Source: Hemicentrotus pulcherrimus (taxonomy: Eukaryota; Echinodermata; Echinoidea; Camarodonta; Strongylocentrotidae). From it: 20,997 nt of DNA. Made by a program: the position numbers and the translations under genes. Below, piece by piece: positions 9,725-18,951 of the stretch (position 1 is the stretch's first letter; every line of letters begins with the position of its first letter). The DNA is taken from positions 59,911 to 80,907 of the forward strand of contig BEXV01000442.1 in NCBI GenBank assembly GCA_003118195.1, given 5' to 3'. The notes under the pieces were generated by a model. It had not been told where the DNA came from. It searched no databases and saw only the letters and a list, made by a program, of their open reading frames with translations.

Positions 9725-9790
9725 ATGCATACATTGCATGATCCTAACCCCCCNCCCTCCCAACCTCCAGCCCGCCCCCTCCTACCTACA
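9725..9790. other. C-rich tract with an unresolved base
   Basis: A small palindrome, CATGCA(5)TGCATG (9725-9741), is followed by a C-rich stretch with one N at 9754, then runs of 3-5 C. The minus strand would be G-rich with several short G runs. The N probably marks an uncalled base in a hard-to-read homopolymer. Confidence 0.6.
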
Positions 9791-9927
9791 AAACCATAAC
9801 AAATTTCGCGGTATAACTAAGTGTTTTTTTTTTGTCAATTCACTGTCCATACTATGTGCGGAGTGAGTATTTTAGATATTATCATCATCATCATTATTAC
9901 CATTAGGGTAGGTGAAGGGAATCGGAG

Positions 9928-9944
9928 ACCACCAAGCTTGAACC
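9928..9944 (-). repeat. 17-bp inverted repeat, left arm
   Basis: ACCACCAAGCTTGAACC is the exact reverse complement of 10430-10446. The match fades immediately outside. Confidence 0.6.
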
Positions 9945-10159
9945 CATCACTGTCTGTCCGTGTTGGCTCCAATATTGCTATAACAACAACTACTGCATAT
10001 AACCATTTCATTTCTAAGACTACAATTTGACCAAGATAAGCAATTTTGATTGAAAAATTTTGCTCTGATATTAAAACACAATTTTCACTGAATGTTGTGG
10101 TGTATGCAAATATTTTAGGAATGGCTCTTTAAAAGTAGTTTTAAAAGGAAGTTTTTGAA

Positions 10160-10330
10160 ATGTGTCAACCATCACAGAAAAACGTATGGCCATTGTGTGT
10201 TGTTAATGGGTGTTGCAATGCACATTATGAATGGTGTCTGATCAAAAATGTCTGTAGGAAATGGGGGACACCGGGTTCAAGATGGGGGTCGTTTGTTGTG
10301 GATATCGAGTATGCCGAGGACATTCAATGA
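10160..10330 (+). CDS. Doubtful 56-codon Cys-rich ORF
   Basis: ATG to TGA, 56 residues with six cysteines (residues 2, 13, 18, 19, 27, 33) and a CC pair. There is no signal peptide, no recognised domain and an in-frame stop just upstream. The surrounding DNA is TGT/GTT-rich, which yields Cys and Val codons by chance. I list it because it falls in a region otherwise without features. Probably not a gene. Confidence 0.12.
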   Translation: MCQPSQKNVWPLCVVNGCCNAHYEWCLIKNVCRKWGTPGSRWGSFVVDIEYAEDIQ

Positions 10331-10429
10331 CCCGATGCTGGTTGGTTAATTGAAGTTTATTTATTCCACATTAAAAAAAAAAAAGTTTAATTTGTTTTGA
10401 ATATTTATCATACAGGTGTATATATGATA

Positions 10430-10446
10430 GGTTCAAGCTTGGTGGT
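10430..10446 (+). repeat. 17-bp inverted repeat, right arm
   Basis: GGTTCAAGCTTGGTGGT, the exact reverse complement of 9928-9944, 485 bp away. Confidence 0.6.
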
Positions 10447-10584
10447 AATAAGAGTAGATTGCACACAAGAAAAAAAAAAAGATTTTAAAAAGATTTCAAA
10501 TCAAGTACAATGTATGGAAAATAACTACGAAATTTCGAAATATATATATAACACAGGCAAGGTAAACAACAATGTAAAATATGG

Positions 10585-10625
10585 GGAGCCTAAATAAAAG
10601 CATAGCTTGTATGTGAATAGGCTCC
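10585..10625. other. Conserved two-stem hairpin, copy 2
   Basis: The outer stem GGAGCCTA (10585-10592) pairs 8/8 with TAGGCTCC (10618-10625). The inner stem-loop AAGC-ATA-GCTT followed by GT matches AAGC-GAA-GCTT at 4699-4709. The outer stems of the two copies differ in sequence but both pair, and the spacers are 25 and 27 bases. This is the signature of a structure kept at the RNA level. Confidence 0.6.
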
Positions 10626-10639
10626 GAACTGAGTAACAC

Positions 10640-11360
10640 AAAATGGTAGGTCTGAATTTAAAAGGTATTATAGGAGGCGAAAACGGAGAGAAGTATAGTA
10701 TGAGTTTCTAGAGGCGTACAAGGAGAGTAATTTTGAGAAGAAAAGGAATATAGAATAAAGAGTAAAGAAATAATATAATAATGATAAGTAGGAGAAGAAA
10801 CAGAAGAAGAACAAGAGAAAGCAGATTGATGAAATCAACGGCATTGTAAAATAACATGTACAAAAATAGTTTGGGCCACATTGTTTTAGAATCGTTTCAA
10901 AATTATTTTAATTTATTGGCTGCATGTATCTCTTTAAAAAAAAAATAACTATAACAATCCCATTTTCATTCAAATTGTATTTAAAATGTCTTGATTTGTA
11001 ACTGTCCCTTATTACATACACATGTAGGTAATGAGAGACCTTTGGTGATGACGTCATTGATCGTTGTTATCTTATTAGTCAGTTACATCATGACCACAAT
11101 TTTGTTAACAAAGAAAGAGAAGAAGTTACTGAAGAGAATACAAAAATTTCTGTTTGCGTAACATTTTCCATGTTTATATAAATTATGGAATTGTGTGCTT
11201 AAGGGTCTTTGATTCCCCACCCCTTCCCTATTTGTATTATTATCATTATCATTATTATTATTATTATTGGGGTTGTCATATATGTATCATTCTCCTCCTC
11301 ATTATCAACATTACCGGCATAGTAATATGATATACTGAGATCTTCCGACAAATAAGAATG
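10640..11360. other. Purine-rich then AT-rich spacer
   Basis: 10665-10830 is A/G-rich (GAAGAAAAGG, GGAGAAGAAACAGAAGAAG). Beyond it is AT-rich DNA with an ATT microsatellite around 11236-11270. No gene supported. Confidence 0.45.
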
Positions 11361-11385
11361 TATGGTATGGTATGGTATTTATTAA
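11361..11385 (-). repeat. (GGTAT)n, possible LINE 3' tail
   Basis: TATGGTATGGTATGGTATTTATT. Pentameric tails followed by such T-rich DNA often mark the 3' end of a non-LTR element on the opposite strand. I cannot identify the element body to the right. Confidence 0.45.
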
Positions 11386-11580
11386 TTCATGAATCGCAGT
11401 TACATATACTGAATTGCACATGGATAAACATTGCATTAAAAAAACGAGAGTACAATTTAAAACAGTATCACTTACATAATTAGAAGTTCACGTAATATGT
11501 CACATGATTTATACCAAATGTAAAACAAAGGCAAAAATACGAAGGAAAAAGAGAATATGTACCTCAACAAAAATGAATTC
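11386..11580. repeat. Unassigned DNA, perhaps LINE-derived
   Basis: A-rich DNA between the pentamer tail and the polypurine tract. If the pentamer is a LINE tail, this would be its 3' untranslated part. Nothing in the sequence proves that. Confidence 0.25.
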
Positions 11581-11928
11581 AAAGTGAGGAAGAGAGAAGG
11601 GAAAGATGTAGAGAAAAGAGGTTAAAGGGGGGAAGGGATAGAGAGAGAGAGAGATAGAGGAGAGAGGGAGAGGAGGAGAGAGAGGGAAGAAAAGTAAGAA
11701 CAAGAGAAGGAAAGGATAAGAGACTGAGAGATATAGTGAAGAAAGAGAAAGAAAGGAAAGATAGAAAAATGGTGAAAAAGAGAAATAAAGAGAGAGAGGA
11801 AGGAGAGAGAGAGAGATGAAAGAGAGAGAGAGAGAGAGAATGAGAAAGAGGAAGAAGGAAGAGAGAGAGAGAGAGAGAGAGAGAGCGGCAAGAGGTAAAG
11901 AAGGGGGAGGAGAGAGGGGGAGGGGATC
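11581..11928. repeat. ~350-bp polypurine (GA)n tract
   Basis: The plus strand is almost all A and G, with several pure (AG)n runs (about 11640-11655, 11821-11840, 11861-11885). The minus-strand frames of 64-119 codons rich in Ser, Leu, Phe and Pro are translations of this tract and not genes. Such tracts can form triplex (H-DNA) structures. Confidence 0.92.
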
Positions 11929-12425
11929 TTACCAACAATTATAAATTACATACAAATTGACGATTAAAAAAAAAAAAAGTATGCATTGCAACATTGACAG
12001 TTCGAAGATGAACACAGAGTACATTGTAAACATTGTATGTCTAACCTAAAACAAATTTGGTAAGTTATATAAAAATGTATGAATGAAAATGTGTTTTTTT
12101 TTAACGTAGATGATAGTAGAAACATTAAAAGAGTACAACAACAACCTCTTTAGAAAATATTTATGAATGAATAAATAAACAAACACAGGCAGTAGTTACA
12201 GTTACAGTTACAGTAGAGGGACCTAGCAAAGTTTAGACAGAGCTCAAGGGTTAAGATTAAGAAGTAACCGAAATAACTTAATTATATCAGGGTTTAAATA
12301 ACCGATCAAACACATCATTCAAATTGTTTTTGGAGCGAGTGCACAGGGTTGCTATATATGGAAAGAATAGCCCAAAGGATTGGAGATGGTGTATATATTG
12401 TGTGCAAACAGATTTATGCAATACA
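11929..12425. repeat. AT-rich DNA with (GTTACA)3
   Basis: Three exact GTTACA units lie at 12195-12212. The segment up to the M2 boundary (GTTGCTATATATGG, then GGATTGGAGATGG) looks repeat-derived, but I cannot name a family. No gene. Confidence 0.35.
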
Positions 12426-12809
12426 TTAAAGGGATCCGGTAACTTTGTCTCAGATTCTGAAACAAAATTCTAGATTCAGCTCATGATGTAATGATAATTA
12501 TAAACATTTAGGCCAGTCAGGAACCCCATGACTTTTACAAGCCGATCTTCTGTCTGATTATCAAGATATTTATGATTGGAATTACACGTTTTGAGAACCG
12601 TTCGCCTGACGGTTTTCATAACACTACAGTCTATTGGGGAAAACGAGTATGGTAAAACCGGTCACTCAAAGATTTTTACTTGTTTGAGGCACTTCTTGAT
12701 CATTTTGAAGCGCGATTTTTTAGGGCTTCAATATTACACCATAACACAGACACTGACAATACGCAGGGCCATGTATCTCAGATTTAACATTGTTAAACGA
12801 TCCCTTTAA
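12426..12809 (+). mobile_element. TTAA-flanked MITE M2
   Basis: A 384-bp unit bounded by TTAA|AGGGATC and GATCCCT|TTAA, inverted relative to M1 (2268-2653) and nearly the same length. The two copies differ by scattered substitutions and a few small indels. In the shared 77-129-codon open frame almost all differences fall at first or second codon positions, so it is not a conserved protein. TTAA target duplication suggests mobilisation by a piggyBac-type enzyme. Confidence 0.87.
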
Positions 12810-12983
12810 CACTTATATATCAATCTTTACCTTATGAATTTTTTAATATACCAAAACCTCTTTCTTATACACTCGTTGCTTCCAAGGATCTGTGATGTAA
12901 ACTCTTTCCCCTCTCATTCATGATTTCAAACATATATTTTTTATGATTGGCCATTTTTAGGAAAGTGTCGAATTTCTAAATCA

Positions 12984-13441
12984 ATTGCACCGTGTGCTCA
13001 TCAATATTGTAACGCGTGTGAAATATTCAAGGGATTTCAATGATTTTACCTCAGCAATTTCAAGATATTTTCGTCTAAAGGAGGATTTGATTCCCATATT
13101 TTAGTGAATAAACGTCTGTATGTCACTCCCCCGCACGTGGTGATATCTAAAAATGGACCTTTTAAAAAGCTTATGTATTTAATCATAGCGACTTCTATGT
13201 TTAAAAAAAAAAAATATTGCACCATTGTGCTCATCAATAATGTAAGCACGTGTAGAATATTCGAGGGATTTCAATAAGATTAACAAATCATTTTCAAGAT
13301 ATGGTTGCATTAAAGAGGATTTGAGTCCAGGTAGTTAATACGTCACGGCAGGTAAGTATTGCACTCCTTCGCACGTAGTGAAATCTAAAATGAAGTTTTT
13401 AAAAAGCTAATTTTATTAATCAAAGCGACATCTCAGTCTTT
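12984..13441 (+). repeat. Head-to-tail tandem duplication, 232-bp period
   Basis: Unit 1 starts at ATTGCACCGTGTGCTCATCA (12984) and unit 2 at ATTGCACCATTGTGCTCATC (13216). Later landmarks recur in order: ATTC(A/G)AGGGATTTCAAT, TTTCAAGATAT, GAGGATTTGA, GCACGT(G/A)GTGA(T/A)ATCTAAAA and TTTAAAAAGCT. The units are clearly diverged. No open frame spans both, and no family is recognised. Confidence 0.85.
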
Positions 13442-14149
13442 GAAGTCTTTATTTCTATTTCAAAGTAAAAGGAATTACGTCAGGGAGCCTTGCACTGTCA
13501 CTCCAAAGTTGCACTTTTCTTCAATATTACTGCCGGCTTCCGTTTTATATTCCAATTATGGCCATTACTGAAACGCTTAGAGATATGCTTTTTAATTTGA
13601 GTGTTGTGCGTTGACTTAGGAAAAGGAAGCGATTACGTAACTGATGACGGTGAGATGAAATTTCCTGGATAAAAACAAATTTCCATATAATTTACAACGG
13701 CGTTTATAAGAGTCAAAGTCAGAACGAAAAAAGAAAAAAGAATCTTTATAAAACATAGATAACCATTTACATTTGACGTGATATCTAAGATTCTTTTAAC
13801 TTCAAGGGTTTTTTTTTCTTCCTATTCTGTCATATTCTATATTCGGTAAATCACTAACAAAAAATAGGTAAGTCTTTCACGCAAGGTAACACGTAACGTA
13901 ACGTGAAACTATAGCAAATTAACATATTTTTAGCAAGCTCAACTTTAGGCAACATTTCTTTCTACAGTTACTTACGATTGTACTTTTTCTTAAAAAATAA
14001 TTCCTTTGGTTTAATTGCCCCCCCCCCCTCTGTTTCTCTGCCCAAGTTTCTTTGAACGGTCAGTCCCCCTTCAAGAAATGTGTTCACAGCTATGCTTTTC
14101 GTTCGAACAACTTCCACATTTAACCTCCGATGAAACAGTTCAGTTTCAT
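13442..14149. other. Spacer with an 11-C homopolymer
   Basis: AT-rich, with a poly-C run at 14018-14028. Minus-strand DNA just right of it may be the decayed continuation of the LINE fragment, but I cannot follow the homology past 14165. Confidence 0.4.
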
Positions 14150-14335
14150 CTTTTGCACCAATACTCGGCGTCGTCCGCACGTGGAGACGTACCGGAGAGG
14201 TGACCTAGTCCGGCATGACGTTGATGTAGTACAGGAATAGAGAGGGTCCCAGAACGGAGCCTTGAAGAACATCAATATTTGGGAATCTGAATATCCTTCC
14301 CTCCGATTGCTCAGAAATTAAAAAGCTTACCCGTT
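14150..14335 (-). pseudogene. Reverse transcriptase fragment of a LINE (dead)
   Basis: On the minus strand one frame reads IDVLQGSVLGPSLFLYYIN and then VMPD with a stop. This matches the conserved reverse transcriptase block G-V-P-Q-G-S-V-L-G-P-L-L-F-x-x-Y-I-N-D-(M/L)-P-D of non-LTR retrotransposons. It occupies about 14209-14274, with RIFRFPN just upstream. About 30 bases after the stop, in another frame, ADDA (14167-14178) fits the catalytic (F/Y)-A-D-D motif expected 12-15 residues on. A stop and a frameshift between the two blocks show that it is inactive. It may share an origin with the other LINE scraps here, but that cannot be shown. Confidence 0.8.
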
Positions 14336-14511
14336 ACACGAAAAAAGGGGCAGTTTTACTAGCTTGTACATTCGAAGATTTATTGACATTAATATTTCTA
14401 TACGAAATGTGAAAAATTATCCTTATTATGAAAGGTGAAGTGCATTTGACGGCACAGTGAGTCTTTATGTTTCATGCGCAGTGATCACAAATTCTATGGA
14501 GTACGAAAATA
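14336..14511. other. Spacer with no recognised feature
   Basis: Nothing supported. Confidence 0.4.
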
Positions 14512-14538
14512 GCATATATATATATATATATATATATA
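14512..14538. repeat. (TA)n microsatellite
   Basis: Uninterrupted TA run of about 13 units. Confidence 0.95.
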
Positions 14539-14634
14539 GCTGACATCACACACTTTTGTTTTTTAAAATATACATGGGAATAAATAAAAGCTTCAAATGT
14601 CAGAGTCACAGTAAATGAAAAGGTTGAACTCTGT

Positions 14635-14823
14635 TTAAGGCCCCACTGTCCTACTTGTAGCTACTTGCTCCCTCTAGAAAACTTCCCCAATCGGTGCCTA
14701 TTGGTCCCCATGGTCCTCTTTTTCTTATGTTAGTTGAGAGCTGAGCTAATGAGATAGCCAGCTGTCAGTGACCTCGCTGTGTGGTCTAAACCCCTCTGGT
14801 CTAGTAGTATTGACGGACTTTAA
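14635..14823 (-). repeat. Repeat A, copy 2 (inverted, best-preserved ends)
   Basis: Minus-strand copy of 431-621. Both edges show TTAA (14635-14638 and 14820-14823). On the minus strand it runs TTAA|AGTCCGTCAATACT to GTGGGGCC|TTAA, giving weak terminal inverted repeats. It shares ACATAAGAAAAAGAGGA and ATGGGGACCAAT with copy 1. Confidence 0.78.
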
Positions 14824-15153
14824 AGTAAAACAAATTTGTGAGCTTTCTAGTACTTGCTAGTTTAGACGAATATAATAACAGATATTTTCTCTGTAAGGGT
14901 GGCTCTTTAAACGTCTTCATAAATATGCCCCCCCCCCTCAAAATAATAGTCATAAAGAATATTTAAAAAATCGAAAGCAATAGAGAAAATTTTGCCTAAA
15001 TGTGTGCGGTCCCGTATATTATTATAAGTGTTTAGTGCATGTGACAAGAAGCAAGATTGTTTCAATTACTTCATAAGTTGTTCATTCCATAACTCCACAG
15101 CATCCACCAACTTTTTTCTTTTTGCTACATGATCAACATTTTACCAATGGCTT
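14824..15153. other. DNA between repeats A and X
   Basis: Holds a 10-C run (14928-14937). GGCTCTTTAAACGTCTTCATA (14901 on) resembles GGCTCTTCAAATGCCTTCATA at 20-40 in the same orientation (about 18 of 21). I see no resemblance to the A-X gap at the left end (291-430). Confidence 0.4.
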
Positions 15154-15351
15154 TTAAAGATAGAGATCAGGTATGGTCATGCGAATGCATTGTGAAAGAC
15201 ACGTTGTGGAATCGATCAGAAAAGGTTGATCATCTAGCATATAAGTATTGCTGTGTACTGCAAGGTTCTGGAATCATCAAAATGCCAGAAATTTGGCCCA
15301 GTCTTCGTAAAGTTACAAGCACTGTACACAGAAAGATGTATATGGGACTAC
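15154..15351 (+). repeat. Repeat X, copy 2
   Basis: Matches the minus strand of 97-290. The left edge is TTAAAGATA, as in copy 1. The right edge is GGGACTAC, where homology stops. The 88-codon open frame that crosses it (15129-15395) extends past both edges and is broken in the other copy, so it is not called coding. Confidence 0.75.
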
Positions 15352-16303
15352 GCACACGTGAGCGAAACGTGCGTTTATCTCTCACAGTCCAATAGATAAA
15401 CTAATTTACCAAATTTATTAACTAGTAGGCGGTTTCCCTACAAAATTGTTATCATCATTCTTTCACATGATTGGTAATAAAGAGCTTCATTTCATTTTTT
15501 GAAAATGGGGCGTTTCCAATACTGGTCTTTAAAATACTCCTCGCACAATGTTTTAAGTCCACACTAATTAAATTTTTAAAGGATTTAAGTAAATCAAAAT
15601 TTTTGAAGGAAACTAAATGTTTTTGGAATATTTGGAAGATATCATATTGTATATACATCATTCATTAACAGCTATATCGCCTGAAACACTTTATTCAACA
15701 CCCACATGTTTTAGCAAGACACAAGCACCGCAACAGTGATTTCATTAACAATTTATTCAAATCACCTGATTGTTGGGGATGGATACGATCAATTTCTTGG
15801 GTGTATTGTTCTCGAAAAGCGCCGAGTGTGATTGTCAAAACCAAAAACAATCATCGGCTTATTCTTTTTCCTCTCAAAATAGCTTTAAACAGGAATTAGA
15901 ATGCAGGTGGCGTAGGTAATGAATAAACCATTACCAAGGAAATGAGCAATTTGAATCACAAGATATTTGTATGAATGTTCCCTCAAGCGAAAATATTTAG
16001 TGAAAGAGGGGCTTTCATTTCCCACACTTTTCCAGATTATCTTTCAAATCTCGACTCCGTAACAACACCAAAACAAAACTTCTTTCTACATATGATTAAG
16101 CCTTGAAAAACAATTAACGTCCAAACGGAAGTAATTTCCCCTCGAAAAGAAACTGGAATATAGAAGGATTTAAGAGTATTTTAGATTTGGTATATCTTAC
16201 TTTTAATTTGGAATGTAAGTTAGTCGGCATTACAGACGATGTGCGCTGAGGTTCTACGGACTGCGTATAGCTTTCTAGTCATTTCTCCATAAATATCTTT
16301 TAG
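15352..16303. other. Spacer; upstream region of the gene
   Basis: AT-rich. It includes AATAAAGAGCTTCATTTCATT (15477 on), which looks like a polyadenylation or retroposon tail. It also includes an imperfect hairpin, GCCGA-GTG-TGATTGT (15821-15835) against ACAATCATCGGC (15847-15858). CATAAATATC at 16289 could serve as a TATA element, but TTTTAG at 16298-16303 could equally be the acceptor of an upstream 5' UTR exon. Confidence 0.4.
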
Positions 16304-16327
16304 AGCACAACTTTTGATATTGTCAGT

Positions 16328-18932
16328 ATGAATGTGTGCTTGGCCCTTCATCTCCTCATACTGTTTTTCATAACAGAATCCAAAGGTAGGCAAATATTCG
16401 TTACGGTAATTTTGTTTTGTTTTCGATGTACTGCCTTTTAATAATGTTATAGGCTAGCCTATAATTATGTACTAGGAACAAAACTTTGTTTGAAACGTTT
16501 CGATTGAAACGTTGAAACGTTTTGATGCCGGAGTCGTACCCTGTATATTTGTGTTATAATTAGTTAACATGTGGCGCCAATTGATGTCGGGTGACATTTT
16601 TACGGACCCTATTTCACGTTTGGAATTAAGAACCGTATTTCGTTTCCGCAAATACGAACCGTCGGAATTATGAAACTTCGGAAAAAGGACATGTAATCTC
16701 AATGAGTATACCTGTTCATAATGACCCAACAAATAGTCCTATTATTTTTTTTTTAAACAGTAAACTACGCAACAGTGAAGTAAAGTAATCAACGCTTAGA
16801 GATAAGAAATATCGATTCGTATATCGCGGTGAGATTTCAAGTTCTATATGAACTTAAATATATAAATACACTGCAATTGTAATTGAAACTTTGACCTATT
16901 TTCCTGACATCGAGAAAATAAAGTGTAACCGAACTCTGTAGCTGTTGTAATAGTTTTTGAAAAAAAAAACAAGATTCGTTTAGATATCAACAGTTTTATG
17001 AACATGTGTAGGATATCGGTTAGTTTGTGGCTCATATATTTACCTTATAATCGGAGAATAAATAATATTAATATGCCACTTAAGACATGATATCATCTTG
17101 AATTGAAGAAGCCATTCTAGTGTCTATTCTCATGGATTTTTTGCTACACCGTCGCTTTTAGTCTTATACAACTTCCGAGCTAACGGTTTATTCCATGGAA
17201 ATACGATATACATTTCAGGTATACATACATGGAATAAGAACATGTTTTCTTAGTCTCTCTCCGCTTAATTGTTAATGCTTTTAATTTTTATCCTAAAACA
17301 CCAGCCAAGAATCATCGGAAGAAACACTGGAAAAAAGTTTTATCAAATAATGTAAGTATTTTGCAATCTAATTATTGTCATGACCACGAACAAGCGCATA
17401 AATACATACTCCTCAAGCATATTTGGAAAGTCACGTTTGAATGATTATGCCTCTATTTTTAGGGCATAAACTGTGTTTATTCCTCTTCAGAATGATGTCC
17501 CATTTGTTATTTTTGATTAGTCATTAAATTGTAGTACATCCACAAAAAAATCATTCCAAATATGGCATCAATTTTGAATAGGAATATTTTATGATACTGC
17601 CCAAAGCGATGATACATATATAATATATATATATACGTATAAGTGTGTGTGTGTGTGTGAATATGTTGAGTTTAAAAAAACCCAGAACATTGCACTATTG
17701 CCACTTGATTTAAACTTTAGTGTCTGAATTTTCGAAATGCAAACTGGTTTCTTCTTCAGGGAGGTTATGCATGCATAACGTATTTAGTTAGTCAAATTTA
17801 AGAATCGTAAAAGGAAAAACCAAATTAATTGTTAATGTCTATACTCGTTGATTTGCTGTTTAACGTCTATCTCAAATTATTTATTTATTTTTCTTTACCT
17901 TGAATGGGAACTCTTTCGTAACAATGAAGTTTAATTCAGGTTCATATTTGGTGAAAAAAAATTGCCCACTCTAATTGCAACGACGACTTTCGTCGATGCC
18001 TTGTTTTCGATCGCGTTCTGAATTCGTATTCTTATCTTTCTTCTTGATGATCTTAAATTAATTTTCCATTGCTTTTAAAAGAATCACATGGTCAATCAAT
18101 GCTGTTTACTCCACAAACTACCAACGAGATTATTGATATTGATTTATAATAACATTAAAACCAACATAATTTCCGGCTATGGCGATATTGCGAATCATCT
18201 ATTGAGCAAATTATCAACGAAATTCAAAGTCCTTTACCTAATTTACTCGGTTTATCTCTAACGAACGGAACAGTTTCTAATAAGATGAAAAATAGGTATG
18301 GTAATCCCAATTTTCAAGAAAGGTAACGAGCATGATATTGTACCGGCATGAAACGTGAATGATAAAGAGCAGAATTACTTTTGAATGACTGATTTTATCA
18401 GTATGTTCAAATTAAAATCATCAAATCACTGATGTATTCTTGTCGGGTTGAACAGCCTAAGAACCAATGATTATTTCCGTAATAGAGCGACTGATGTTTT
18501 TACTCTTCAAATGAAATTGTAAAATATACACATAATTTGCGAAATAAAAAAATGATGTTAAAATTAATTTTGAATAGGCTGGACCTTTTGAATAAGGCAA
18601 AACCTCTCCATATGTTTGGAAGCGAAAACTTCTAAAAGTTTACCTTTACGCAAAACGTCGATCATTATAGGGAAATAAGTCGGAAGATTGAAACGTTTAT
18701 GACATAAAGTATGTCGCTCTGTAACAAAATGAATATTCATCAATGATTCTTTATATAAAGTTACCCTCTGTAGTTATGAAACTATGTTTATCTAATAAAC
18801 ACTATTAATTCATATCTATAACAATCTAATTCTCATTCTTATTCTCAACTCTTTCTTTGACAGGAGGAAACGCGTTCACATTCGTTTAGCTTCAGGCAGC
18901 CTTATTTTGTACCACAGTTAAAAAGAACGTAT
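16328..18932 (+). CDS. Three-exon gene for a small secreted basic peptide
   Basis: Join 16328-16385, 17305-17351, 18864-18932; 58 codons so far. Exon 1 encodes MNVCLALHLLILFFITESK: a short N-terminus, a hydrophobic core at residues 4-15 and a polar end, the form of a signal peptide. The ATG has A at -3. Exon 1 ends AAAG|GTAGGC (phase 1). Exon 2 lies between ACACCAG| and AAT|GTAAGT and adds AKNHRKKHWKKVLSNN, very basic. Exon 3 follows TTCTTTGACAG| and ends TAT|GTAAGT. It opens EETRSHSFSF and closes VPQLKRTY. The phases (1, 0, 0) agree at every join with no stop. The only cysteine lies in the signal peptide. Basic pairs at residues 24-26, 29-30 and 55-56 could be processing sites. No family is recognised. 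Antimicrobial, neuropeptide-like or cytokine-like are guesses from composition. No transcript evidence. The C-terminal exon is uncertain (see 20285-20405). Confidence 0.6.
16386..17304 (+). other. Intron 1 of the peptide gene (919 bp)
   Basis: GTAGGC donor and CCTAAAACACCAG acceptor preceded by a T-rich stretch. It contains a cluster of GAAACGTT words (about 16490-16525, TTTGAAACGTTTCGATTG then GAAACGTTGAAACGTTTTG). No mobile element recognised. Confidence 0.5.
17352..18863 (+). other. Intron 2 of the peptide gene (1,512 bp)
   Basis: GTAAGT donor. The acceptor has a long pyrimidine tract, TTCTCAACTCTTTCTTTGACAG. The intron carries a TA then TG microsatellite at about 17615-17660. Otherwise unique-looking, AT-rich. 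Confidence 0.5.
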
Positions 18933-18951
18933 GTAAGTATTGTTTTGGTCA

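Larger units (their letters stand above)
10344..10627 (-). repeat. LINE-tail-like segment with hairpin
   Basis: Begins with TTTATTTATTCCACATT and a poly-A run, as the antisense of a non-LTR 3' end would, and runs to the hairpin at 10585-10625. The parallel with 4560-4740 is in layout and in the hairpin core. No coding part is present. Confidence 0.35.

Noticed and set aside
11579..11938. Ser/Leu/Pro-rich frames on the minus strand
   Set aside because: Direct translation of the (GA)n tract.
15129..15395. 88-codon frame over repeat X
   Set aside because: It runs past both edges of the repeat and is interrupted by indels and stops in the other copy.
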